DNA of 38,543 bases, from NCBI GenBank assembly GCA_015058875.1, contig SVBN01000026.1, positions 1 to 38,543 of the forward strand, in the 5' to 3' direction. The translations under genes were made by a program, and so were the position numbers. Under the pieces are notes generated by a model. It did not search any database and was not told where the DNA came from. It saw only the letters and a list, made by a program, of their open reading frames with translations. Shown here piece after piece: positions 31,229 through 38,401 of the stretch; position 1 is the stretch's first letter, and every line of letters begins with the position of its first letter. This DNA is from Erysipelotrichaceae bacterium. Its GTDB lineage: Bacteria; Bacillota_I; Bacilli_A; Erysipelotrichales; Erysipelotrichaceae.

Positions 31229-31537
31229 TTACTCATCCAGCAGCTTCAGGATCTGTTCGAACACATGTTTTCCGTCCATTCTTCCGTAGTCCTTCATATC
31301 GATCATGGCAACTTTTGTATCGGTGCCCTGATACTTTCCGCTGATCTGTTCAAACAGATAGCTTAACTGCGGACCGAGAAGAATCACATCCACATGCTGT
31401 TTTATCCCCTGAAAATTAGATTCCGACATAGCTCTGATGTCACCGTCAAACGCATGTTCTTTCATTTCTTTCCTGATATAGGTCGCCAGAATGTTTGTTG
31501 AGAAACCTCCGGCACAGATCAGAACAATATGTTTCAT
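31229..31537 (-). CDS. PTS EIIB component, lactose/cellobiose family
   Basis: This 102-residue cytoplasmic phosphotransfer protein has the active-site cysteine at residue 8 in LICAGGFSTNIL, the P-loop that accepts phosphate from EIIA and passes it to the incoming sugar on EIIC. VDVILLGPQLSYLFEQI near residue 49 is the conserved central strand-helix. It is the first gene of the operon. AGGGGAG lies about 11 bases upstream of the ATG. The promoter is TTCTGA-16-TAGAAT, with a candidate operator further upstream. Confidence 0.9.
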   Translation of the reverse strand: MKHIVLICAGGFSTNILATYIRKEMKEHAFDGDIRAMSESNFQGIKQHVDVILLGPQLSYLFEQISGKYQGTDTKVAMIDMKDYGRMDGKHVFEQILKLLDE

Positions 31538-31562
31538 AGTTTCAACATCTCCCCTGATAACT

Positions 31563-31590
31563 ATTCTACACGATCCGGGCTTCGTCAGAA
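31563..31590 (-). promoter_or_regulatory. Candidate promoter of the PTS/beta-glucuronidase operon
   Basis: TTCTGA (31590-31585), a 16-base spacer and TAGAAT (31568-31563). The poor -35 fits a promoter needing an activator. Confidence 0.55.
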
Positions 31591-31602
31591 CGGCTGCTGT
31601 GA

Positions 31603-31632
31603 TGTAACTTTTTAATCGCGATTTCTGTTACA
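31603..31632 (-). promoter_or_regulatory. Candidate operator for the PRD regulator
   Basis: Nested inverted repeats: outer arms TGTAAC (31603-31608) and GTTACA (31627-31632), inner palindrome AATCGCGATT (31614-31623), with centres one base apart. It sits 12 bases upstream of the -35, a normal place for an activator site. The assignment to the adjacent regulator is inference. Confidence 0.5.
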
Positions 31633-31669
31633 GGTATAATATAAAAACTCTTATTGCAAATCTCCACTT

Positions 31670-31698
31670 AAAAAAGTGCCGCAATATTGCGGTCACTG
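31670..31698 (-). terminator. Terminator of the PRD regulator gene
   Basis: AGTG plus CCGCA pairs with TGCGG plus CACT (one bulged A) and is followed by six Ts on the minus strand. It isolates the regulator from the PTS operon. Confidence 0.85.
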
Positions 31699-31720
31699 AT
31701 TTTACATTGCGGAAAACGAT

Positions 31721-33649
31721 TCAGATCTCCTTCAGGAGATTCATGAAAGCCTCGTAGGAAGGGTTCTGAATCAGCTCATCGATCTTCGGACAGCCGACGA
31801 TCAGCTGTGTTGTCACACGGTAGAATTCCTCCTCATCCGGATCGGATTCCCTGCCGGTTGAGGCAAGAATCACCACCTGAACTTCATTCCGTGACCACAG
31901 GATCGGCTTTTTCAGCACGGCCGTGCATACAATCGTCCGGTCAGTTACCGTTTTATAAGGATGGGGCAGCGCAATCCGGTTGCCGAAATCGGTCGGGGCA
32001 AGCGCTTCACGCTTCAGCACCGCATCCGCAAAGCCTTCCGGAAGCTCCGTGTCGTATCCTGCCCGCTTGCACATCTGCTGGATAATCTCTTCCTTTGTGT
32101 CTCCGGTGATATCTGTATAGAACGCCGACGGCCGGAAATATTTCCGCAGGAAGGAACTCTCCCCTTTTTCCAGCAGTTCCTGTACAGCGGCCCTGTCATT
32201 GTCGCTGAAGAAATATCCGACTTCCATAATCGGTTTGGGAACATACACCGCCACATTGACCGTCGTCAGGATATAGTCCACCTTATCGAAATCAAAGCGG
32301 GCAAGTTCTGCCAGATCACAGAGATAGATCCGGTCGATATAACGGCTGAATTCCCTCTGGTAGCGGTTTGCCAGCAGCCGTGAGGAAGCCTTGCCGGCAG
32401 CGCACACAATCAGGATATTGACTTTCTTTTCGTCTTTGGAGTTTTCTTTTGCCAGGGCAAAGATAAAGGCCAGATATCCGATCTCATCCTCGCTGACCGG
32501 TTTTCTGTATTTTTCTGAAATGATCGCACTGACATGCGCCGCAACAATATAGGACTGCATATCATACCGCTTGATTTCATCGAGCATGGGATTGACCGAC
32601 TGGATATCAAACTGCAGGCGGATATCCATCGGGACAAGATGCTGGTTCAGCAGCATCCGTATTTCAAAATTATCACGCAGATCCAGATGGAATTCCTGAT
32701 ATACCGTCTCCAGGATCTGGGTCGTCAGCTCATCGATTTCCTCGTGGATGACAAAATTGGTTTCATCACCGGAAACGCTGCCGCTTCTTCTTCCCGCCAT
32801 CAGGTATATCAGCATGTAATATGCTTCATCCTCCGGCGCCTCAAAGTGATAGGTCTCTGTGAGCACGGAGAGCAGTTCCTTGACAAAGCGGATCTCCTTT
32901 TCCGCAGCACCGCTGAATGCGCCGCTGTTCAGTTCGATATAGTGCCCGTCCTTCATCCGCTCCAGACCGACATAAGACTGGAACAGGAACGACGCAAACG
33001 ATACATCGGTCAGATGAATATCATAGCGGTTCATCAGATCCTTGATCATCTCTGCCAGGGAATGCATCACAGATTCCATATTGCTTCTGTACAGCAGATT
33101 GTTCCGTCGGGCAAACGTGCTGGAGATGCATCTGCGGATATCGAACTCATTGCCTTCCACCCTGATGCCGTAGGCAGGCCGGCGCTTCAATGTCAGATTA
33201 TACTGATTCAGAATGCCTTCCGCTTCCCGGACCGCCCCCTGCATCGTCGGACGGGATACAAACAGTTCATCCGCCACATCGCCGATTCTGATATAATCGC
33301 CGCTTTCAAACAGCACCTTGATCAGATAATACAGTCTGGCATTGGGAGAATCGGGAGAAAGAACTTCCGCCGAGGAAAGCGACCGGATCAGCCGGCTGAC
33401 ATCCTCCGGGTCTCTGCAGATCAGAATATAACCGTAATGCGGCCGCGATTCGATACTGACGCCGTACGCCTCACCCTCATCATTGATGCTTTTTACCCAG
33501 GACCTGATTGTTTTGTTTGAAACATGGAAAAAAGATGACAGCTGGGAGGCTGTAACGTATTCATCAGCCGACAGAGTTTTCAGCAATTCCACCTTAAAAT
33601 CCATTGTCTGTACCGTCTGATCAGTCTGCTTTGCACAGGCTGATTGCAT
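31721..33649 (-). CDS. PRD-domain transcriptional activator with EIIB- and EIIA-like domains (LicR/MtlR type)
   Basis: The 642-residue protein has, in order, a DNA-binding HTH (ASQLSSFFHVSNKTIRSW, near residue 40), a second winged helix (VADELFVSRPTMQGAVREAE), PRD1, PRD2, a GatB-like EIIB domain with Cys416 (LIVCAAGKASS) and an EIIA domain with His563 (IALPHPY). These activators sense PTS phosphorylation. The His usually found in the EIGY..LH type motifs is Tyr in PRD1 (YYMLIYL) and Ile in PRD2 (EIGYLAFIF). Start 33649 is chosen because TGTTATGAT ends six bases upstream; ATG 33604 is in frame, also without a Shine-Dalgarno sequence, and begins nearer the HTH. It probably controls the adjacent PTS operon. 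Confidence 0.9.
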   Translation of the reverse strand: MQSACAKQTDQTVQTMDFKVELLKTLSADEYVTASQLSSFFHVSNKTIRSWVKSINDEGEAYGVSIESRPHYGYILICRDPEDVSRLIRSLSSAEVLSPDSPNARLYYLIKVLFESGDYIRIGDVADELFVSRPTMQGAVREAEGILNQYNLTLKRRPAYGIRVEGNEFDIRRCISSTFARRNNLLYRSNMESVMHSLAEMIKDLMNRYDIHLTDVSFASFLFQSYVGLERMKDGHYIELNSGAFSGAAEKEIRFVKELLSVLTETYHFEAPEDEAYYMLIYLMAGRRSGSVSGDETNFVIHEEIDELTTQILETVYQEFHLDLRDNFEIRMLLNQHLVPMDIRLQFDIQSVNPMLDEIKRYDMQSYIVAAHVSAIISEKYRKPVSEDEIGYLAFIFALAKENSKDEKKVNILIVCAAGKASSRLLANRYQREFSRYIDRIYLCDLAELARFDFDKVDYILTTVNVAVYVPKPIMEVGYFFSDNDRAAVQELLEKGESSFLRKYFRPSAFYTDITGDTKEEIIQQMCKRAGYDTELPEGFADAVLKREALAPTDFGNRIALPHPYKTVTDRTIVCTAVLKKPILWSRNEVQVVILASTGRESDPDEEEFYRVTTQLIVGCPKIDELIQNPSYEAFMNLLKEI

Positions 33650-33655
33650 GTCTAT

Positions 33656-33664
33656 ATCATAACA
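33656..33664 (-). promoter_or_regulatory. Extended -10 promoter of the PRD regulator gene
   Basis: TGT followed by TATGAT on the minus strand. The predicted start is base 33649, the A of the first ATG. No good -35 is seen. Confidence 0.5.
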
Positions 33665-33913
33665 CTTTAAGGGAATATGCTCGTTCTTTTTTACAATCTG
33701 TACTTCTGCTGTGTTTCTGTCTGCCTCTGCTTCGCCTTCAGCTTCCCTGTCTGTTATGTTTACGACTTAGTGCATCTGTCATGCCGCGTTCTCTGTTTAT
33801 ACTATTTATTCGTAAATGAATAACGAATAGTCTTTATTATTTTGAAATGTATCATTTTTCAGAATCAATGAAATAAAAATCATTTGTTTTTCCAAAAAAA
33901 ATGTTCACTTTAC
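33665..33913. other. AT-rich intergenic region with one inverted repeat
   Basis: I see no gene in these about 250 bases, part of a 323-base gap between two divergent genes. It contains an inverted repeat, TATTCGT (33807-33813) and ACGAATA (33823-33829), with a TATACT hexamer just before it. The repeat could be an operator or a short transcript's hairpin. Confidence 0.5.
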
Positions 33914-33943
33914 TTGTATCATGGACTGATTTGGTGAAATAAT
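33914..33943 (+). promoter_or_regulatory. Candidate promoter of the DUF349 gene
   Basis: TTGTAT, an 18-base spacer and AATAAT, followed by a short leader that contains AAGGAG 8 bases before the ATG. Confidence 0.45.
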
Positions 33944-33972
33944 AAACTGTAGTCGCAAAAGGAGAACAACAT

Positions 33973-35340
33973 ATGAACTGGCAGAACAAACCTGAATTTA
34001 ACGATCCGTTTACAAAAGCACGCACCCGTGTCCATAACACATTCGGTGGAAAAACCGTCGAATTTATCTATGGAGCCAAGGATGCGGACGGAAACCCGGC
34101 TGAGCCGAAAGATGATTCCGCAGGAATCGGACGCTGGACAGGCATAGAGGTAAACGGACAGTACCAGATGTTCACCTGGCAGCACTCCGCTGAAGAAGGC
34201 GGCGCAGTTGAGTACGGAACCGAATACAATGAAAATGCACTGACAGTCATGGAAGACAGCATCCTGAAAAAGCAGGAGCTCTGCCGCCAGGCTGAAAGCA
34301 TTCTTCGTGATATTGACAGCGCAGACGCTGAAGAAAAAATGAATGCCGTGCGCGATGAATTCAACGCCCTCGGCAATTGGGAAACTCCGAAGGAAGCAGA
34401 GTATCAGAAGCGTTTCGATCTCGTTATGAGCCGCTTCGATGAACGTGCAGAGAAAGTAAAGGCAAACAAAACTCTGAAGGAAGAAATCCTTGCCAGAGCT
34501 GAAGCAGTCAAAGAAATCACCAACTTCAATGAAGCCAGAAAAACTCTCCGCGCGCTCCGTTCCGAACTCAGCGATATCGGTTCTGCAGGTGAAGCAAATG
34601 ACGACGCATTCTGGAGCAGACTGAACGAACTGGATGCGGATGTACGCAGAAGACAGAGACAGTACTTCGACGAGCTTGACACACATCGTGAAAATGCCCG
34701 TATCAAGAAGGAAGAAGTCATCGAAAACGCAAGAAAAGTTACAGAGAATCCGGCAAACTGGAAAGCTGCAGGCGATCAGCTGAACAACCTGTTCAACGAA
34801 TGGAAAGCTGCAGGCAGCGCCGGACGTGAAGTGGACGATGAACTCTGGCAGAAGTTCAACGAACTCAGACAGAGCTTCTTCACACGCAGACAGGCATTCT
34901 TCGACGAGAGAAATGCACAGTGGGCCAAGAGCATTGAAGCCAAGACAGCACTGATTAAGGAAGCTTCCGAAATCACGGCTGAAAAGGATTACGGCAAGGA
35001 AAAGACAGAACGCATGAAGGCGCTGGACAGAGAATGGAAAGCAGCCGGATATTCCGGAAAGAACGACAACGATCGTCTCTGGGATGAGTTCTGCAAGGCG
35101 AAGGAAGAATTCTGGAGCGCAAAGAAAGCAATTTCCGACAAGCGTTTCCAGGATCAGATCGACGCCAGACAGTCAAAGATCGACGGTCTGAACAAGCAGA
35201 TTGAAGATCTGGAATACAGAATGACAATCGTACCGAAGCCGGCAATGAAGAAAGATCTCGAAACATCCGTCTATCTGAAGAAGGGTGAAATCGACAGCAT
35301 CGAAAAAGAAATCGAAGATCTGAAAACAAAGCTCAACTGA
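33973..35340 (+). CDS. DUF349 repeat protein with unique N-terminal domain
   Basis: The 455-residue, highly charged protein has four DUF349-type helical repeats between about residues 90 and 390, each with a W or F..G..G..D..LW..F pattern: FNALGNWETP, ELSDIGSAGEANDDAFW, FNEWKAAGSAGREVDDELW and DREWKAAGYSGKNDNDRLW. The C-terminus (about 400-455) is a coiled coil (DGLNKQIEDLEYRM). The first about 85 residues are a beta-rich domain with Trp and Gly that I do not recognise (FIYGAKDADGNPAEP, GIGRWTGIEVNGQYQMFTW). There is no signal peptide. DUF349 has no settled function. AAGGAG precedes the ATG, and it is a single-gene unit with its own promoter and terminator. Codon use here is biased towards GAA, AAG and CTG, as in well-expressed genes. 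Confidence 0.82.
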   Translation: MNWQNKPEFNDPFTKARTRVHNTFGGKTVEFIYGAKDADGNPAEPKDDSAGIGRWTGIEVNGQYQMFTWQHSAEEGGAVEYGTEYNENALTVMEDSILKKQELCRQAESILRDIDSADAEEKMNAVRDEFNALGNWETPKEAEYQKRFDLVMSRFDERAEKVKANKTLKEEILARAEAVKEITNFNEARKTLRALRSELSDIGSAGEANDDAFWSRLNELDADVRRRQRQYFDELDTHRENARIKKEEVIENARKVTENPANWKAAGDQLNNLFNEWKAAGSAGREVDDELWQKFNELRQSFFTRRQAFFDERNAQWAKSIEAKTALIKEASEITAEKDYGKEKTERMKALDREWKAAGYSGKNDNDRLWDEFCKAKEEFWSAKKAISDKRFQDQIDARQSKIDGLNKQIEDLEYRMTIVPKPAMKKDLETSVYLKKGEIDSIEKEIEDLKTKLN

Positions 35341-35351
35341 TCCGCATGGTT

Positions 35352-35376
35352 AAGGGAACCCGCACGGTTCCCTTTT
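35352..35376 (+). terminator. Terminator of the DUF349 gene
   Basis: AAGGGAACC and GGTTCCCTT form a 9-bp stem with a 5-base loop and end in Ts. Confidence 0.9.
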
Positions 35377-35384
35377 CTGTACAC

Positions 35385-35417
35385 AAAAAGCGCCGGAGAA
35401 GAACTCCCCGGTGCTTT
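35385..35417 (-). terminator. Terminator of the DUF937 gene
   Basis: On the minus strand AAAGCACCGG and CCGGCGCTTT pair over 10 bp (one G-T), enclosing GGAG/CTCC, followed by Ts. It faces the DUF349 terminator. Confidence 0.85.
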
Positions 35418-35439
35418 ACTTACGGTATGGATTCTGTTC

Positions 35440-36153
35440 TTACTTCATCAGCGAAGCGAGAACATTCAGCAGCTGTGTGCCGTCGACAGCCGCATTCTGC
35501 TGAGGCTGTGCCTGCTGGGCTGCTGCGCCGCCGAGAAGGCTGAGCAGGCTTCCCACGCTTGTAGCTGTCGCATTGGATGCCTGTGTCTGCTGTGTTCCTG
35601 TGCCGAGCAGAGAATTCAGAAGTCCGACAGCATTGTTTGCCTGGGACTGCTGCTGAGCCTGCTGGACACTCTGACCCGCAAACATATTGAAGAGGCTTGT
35701 CAGATCAGCTGCAGGAGCTGCGGCGGCCTGAGCCTGCGGCTTTGCCTGCTGGGAAGCAGCGGCGGACAGTGTGGAAAGCAGTGCCGGAGCGATGCTTGCC
35801 AGTCCTCTTGTGACTGTCTCACCCTGGATTCCTGTTTCTTCTGCCAGTTCCGCAACAACCTTTTCCTGGTCATTTCCGAGGATATGACGGATGATCTTTG
35901 CGCCGTCTTCCACGTCCGCATCGTCAATCTGTTCAGCGATTGTACGGTTGGATGTATGCTGTGTCAGCGCACCGAGCAGAGATGCCGCTCCGCCTTTGGC
36001 AAGAACATTCTGAGTCAGATACTTGATCAGAAGCGGCAGTGCGGCAGTGATCAGTTTCTGGACAAGCTTGGAAGAAAGTCCGGTCTTCTGTGAAACGGAG
36101 TTGACAGAAGATGTAGACAGCAATGATCCCAAAAGAAGCTGTAATAAATTCAT
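35440..36153 (-). CDS. DUF937 domain protein with Ala/Gln-rich C-terminus
   Basis: The 237-residue protein has an N-terminal DUF937 domain (about residues 1-135), a YidB-like helical bundle: SSVNSVSQKTGLSSKLVQKL, ALPLLIKYLTQN, IAEQIDDADVEDGAKIIRHI and LAEETGIQGETVTRGL. The rest is low-complexity Ala/Gln linker broken by three short amphipathic helices with related sequences (LLNSLLGT, LLSLLGG, LLNVLASLM), which suggests a small interaction motif repeated three times. The function is unknown. AAGGAG lies before the ATG. It is a single-gene unit convergent with the DUF349 gene. Confidence 0.85.
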   Translation of the reverse strand: MNLLQLLLGSLLSTSSVNSVSQKTGLSSKLVQKLITAALPLLIKYLTQNVLAKGGAASLLGALTQHTSNRTIAEQIDDADVEDGAKIIRHILGNDQEKVVAELAEETGIQGETVTRGLASIAPALLSTLSAAASQQAKPQAQAAAAPAADLTSLFNMFAGQSVQQAQQQSQANNAVGLLNSLLGTGTQQTQASNATATSVGSLLSLLGGAAAQQAQPQQNAAVDGTQLLNVLASLMK

Positions 36154-36231
36154 AGTGATATTCTCTCCTTATTTCTTTCTTTTATTCTACAACGTACAGC
36201 CCTGTATTTCACAAAATTCATGCACTGCTTA

Positions 36232-36252
36232 TCTGAACATTTTCTGAACATT
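36232..36252. repeat. Tandem direct repeat of TCTGAACATT, 11-base period
   Basis: Two perfect 10-base copies (36232-36241 and 36243-36252) lie upstream of the DUF937 gene, about one helical turn apart. They could be paired regulator sites. Confidence 0.5.
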
Positions 36253-36378
36253 AAGCGCATATGCATAACATTTTTCTGTAAAGATAACTGAATTTCTGAG
36301 AGAAACCTTTTCCATCAGAGACGTATCATATAAATGCAGATGTGATAGATAGTATCCTGATCCCCTTAAATCCAGATC

Positions 36379-36399
36379 AAGACCCTTCCGGGTCTTTTT
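36379..36399 (+). terminator. Orphan plus-strand terminator
   Basis: AAGACCC, TTCC and GGGTCTT form a 7-bp stem followed by Ts in the plus direction only. No plus-strand gene precedes it within 1 kb, so it may end a small RNA from 36154-36378. In the minus direction it has no T tract, though it may still cap the ROK message. Confidence 0.65.
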
Positions 36400-36402
36400 C
36401 TG

Positions 36403-37353
36403 TTACTTTCCGTATTTCTGAAGCCAGGTATACGCAGCACCGATCAGATTGGCGTCTGAACTGAAATGGCACACATCCAGCGGCGCATCCGGGAATCCCA
36501 TGCTCAGAAGTACGGCGATAGATTTTGCATATTCCTCTTTCAGATCACGGATAAACCGCGGATTTGCGGAAACACCGCCGCCGACAACGATCTTCTCCGG
36601 ATCCAGTACCATCTTCATGTTGTAAAGCACAAGTACCAGCTTCTCGATCCAGGAGCGGTATACATTCATAACAACCTCATCCCCTGCTTCTATCCATTCA
36701 AAGACTTCTTTCCCGGAGATCTTCTTTTCCCCGCTGCTTTCCCCCCGGGCCATATAGCCGCTGATTTCAAAATCGGAGGGATTCATTCCCTTTGCATATG
36801 CCACCTGCATCAGGAACGCGCTCATTCCGGCAGCGGATGCCGCATAGTTTCCGAAAGAATAATCTCCCGGATTCATCAGCAGCCCGCTGATTTCACCGGA
36901 CGCAAAATGACCGCCTTTGCGCAGTTTCCCGTCCATGACGACTCCGCCGCCGAGACCGGAGCCGATAATGCATGCACATCCGTTTTTCACATCCTGCAAA
37001 GCGCCTTTCCACACCTCGGCCTGAATCGCGGCCTTCCCGTCATTTTCAATGCATACATATACATCGATATACGGCGTCAGGAGTTCGTACACATTCTGCC
37101 CCGGCATTTTTGCATAGGCCCCGGCAGTTCTGGCCAGACCTGTTTCAGAGTCAATGATGCCGGGCATGGAGATTGCGACCCCCTCAGCCGTCCCTCTGAA
37201 CTGTTCATAAATCCTGCCAGCTGTTTCAGCGAAAGCCTCGGGACTTTCCAGCGGAGCAGGCACTTTCCCCTTGCCGCTCAGTTCACCACTTTCCGTATCC
37301 AGCAGGCCGTATTTTACAAACGTCCCGCCGTAGTCAATTGTCAGCAGTTTCAT
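36403..37353 (-). CDS. ROK family sugar kinase
   Basis: The 316-residue ATP-dependent kinase has the N-terminal phosphate motif LLTIDYGGTFVKYGLLD, catalytic Asp105 in CIENDGKAA, IIGSGLGGGVVMDGKL and a second ATP motif VVGGGVSANPRF. The CxCGxxGCxE zinc motif found in most ROK glucokinases is absent, which is typical of the BglK-like beta-glucoside kinase branch; the sugar cannot be fixed from this. ATG 37353 is chosen because the longer frame has no family similarity; AAGGG lies 11 bases upstream. It is divergent from the YdjC/ChbG deacetylase gene, so the two may share control and act on one glycan. Confidence 0.9.
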   Translation of the reverse strand: MKLLTIDYGGTFVKYGLLDTESGELSGKGKVPAPLESPEAFAETAGRIYEQFRGTAEGVAISMPGIIDSETGLARTAGAYAKMPGQNVYELLTPYIDVYVCIENDGKAAIQAEVWKGALQDVKNGCACIIGSGLGGGVVMDGKLRKGGHFASGEISGLLMNPGDYSFGNYAASAAGMSAFLMQVAYAKGMNPSDFEISGYMARGESSGEKKISGKEVFEWIEAGDEVVMNVYRSWIEKLVLVLYNMKMVLDPEKIVVGGGVSANPRFIRDLKEEYAKSIAVLLSMGFPDAPLDVCHFSSDANLIGAAYTWLQKYGK

Positions 37354-37386
37354 AATGATATTTTCCCTTCTGATTTCTTTAATCAG

Positions 37387-37395
37387 ATTATAACA
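37387..37395 (-). promoter_or_regulatory. Extended -10 promoter of the ROK gene
   Basis: TGT followed by TATAAT on the minus strand. The predicted start is about 37380, just inside an inverted repeat CTGATT/AATCAG that could fold at the 5' end of the message. Confidence 0.6.
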
Positions 37396-37483
37396 GAGGT
37401 AATATCTGACAGAAAGCGGCCGGATACACATCGTAGAATAATATCGGAAAAAGCCTGCAGATGAGTGAAAGGAGAACAATTGC

Positions 37484-38347
37484 ATGAGAAAACGACTGAT
37501 CTACCGCTGTGACGACGTGGGCTATACGGAAGCTTATGATCTCGGTATTTTCAAGGTACTGGATTCCGGCATCGGCTGCAGCGCCGACGTGATGCTCGAC
37601 AGCATGCATGTACGGGAAGCATTGAAAAAGCTGAAAGAACGTCCGTGGCTTTCCGTCGGATGGCACAGACATCTCTGGGAACGTCCCGTGCTTCCGCCAG
37701 AGGAAGTACCTTCCCTCGTGAATGAAGAAGGCAGATTCAAGTGGGGGCACCGCCGCCAGGATCTGATGAAGGAAGCCACGTATGAAGATGCTTATAAAGA
37801 ATTCAAAGCGGAAGCACAGCTGTGTTACAACATACTGGGAAGATACCCGGACGTCTCTTCCTGCAGAAACAGTGACATCCCGCTGGAAAAGGCATTTGAA
37901 GATGTACTGAACGAGCTCGGCATTCCTCATAATTATTTCTTTGCGGAAGGCAGTCCCCGCCGTCCCGTAAAAACCGTTCCGCAGACGCAGTACGCACATC
38001 TGAATATTATTTCGGATATGAGTGCGGTATCCCAGTCCTATAAGATGGAAGACTGGGCGGCATATGATCCCTTTAAAGGACTGATGAATCCGCAGTGGAC
38101 GGAAAAGGAAGAAATCTTCTTCTACGGATGGCACCCTGGATATCTCGATGATCATATTCTGGCGGAGAGCTCCTGCAGCATCCACCGTGTCCGTGAACTG
38201 CAGTGCGCACTTTCCGAAAAATACAGAAGATGGATTATCGATAATCACATTGAACTGATCAACTTCCGTGACGCCCTGTACGGAACAAGTGAGTTCCAGG
38301 ATCATCTGCGTGATATCGGCAGCGATCTGTATATGGGCAGTAAATAA
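37484..38347 (+). CDS. YdjC/ChbG-family carbohydrate deacetylase
   Basis: The 287-residue cytoplasmic enzyme matches the YdjC family (PF04794), metal-dependent deacetylases of chitooligosaccharides and related N-acetylated sugars. The metal site is visible: Asp10-Asp11 in IYRCDDVGYT, His61 and His63 in GWHRHLW, and a late FYGWHPGYLDDHIL motif. In E. coli the relative ChbG deacetylates chitobiose-6-phosphate imported by a Lac-family PTS, the same PTS family as the one at 29931-31537, 6 kb away. AAAGGAG lies 9 bases before the ATG. It is followed by a strong terminator. Confidence 0.9.
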   Translation: MRKRLIYRCDDVGYTEAYDLGIFKVLDSGIGCSADVMLDSMHVREALKKLKERPWLSVGWHRHLWERPVLPPEEVPSLVNEEGRFKWGHRRQDLMKEATYEDAYKEFKAEAQLCYNILGRYPDVSSCRNSDIPLEKAFEDVLNELGIPHNYFFAEGSPRRPVKTVPQTQYAHLNIISDMSAVSQSYKMEDWAAYDPFKGLMNPQWTEKEEIFFYGWHPGYLDDHILAESSCSIHRVRELQCALSEKYRRWIIDNHIELINFRDALYGTSEFQDHLRDIGSDLYMGSK

Positions 38348-38354
38348 TCTTTCC

Positions 38355-38382
38355 GGCGCCGCAGTATTCGCGGCGTCTTTTT
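38355..38382 (+). terminator. Terminator of the YdjC gene
   Basis: GGCGCCGC and GCGGCGTC form an 8-bp GC-rich stem (one G-T) with a 7-base loop and five Ts. Confidence 0.92.
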
Positions 38383-38401
38383 CTGTTCAGGCACAGAAAA
38401 A

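Noticed and set aside
31670-31720. Ribonucleic antiterminator site for a BglG-type RNA-binding regulator
   Set aside because: The regulator has DNA-binding HTH domains and no CAT RNA-binding domain, and this hairpin is simply its own terminator.
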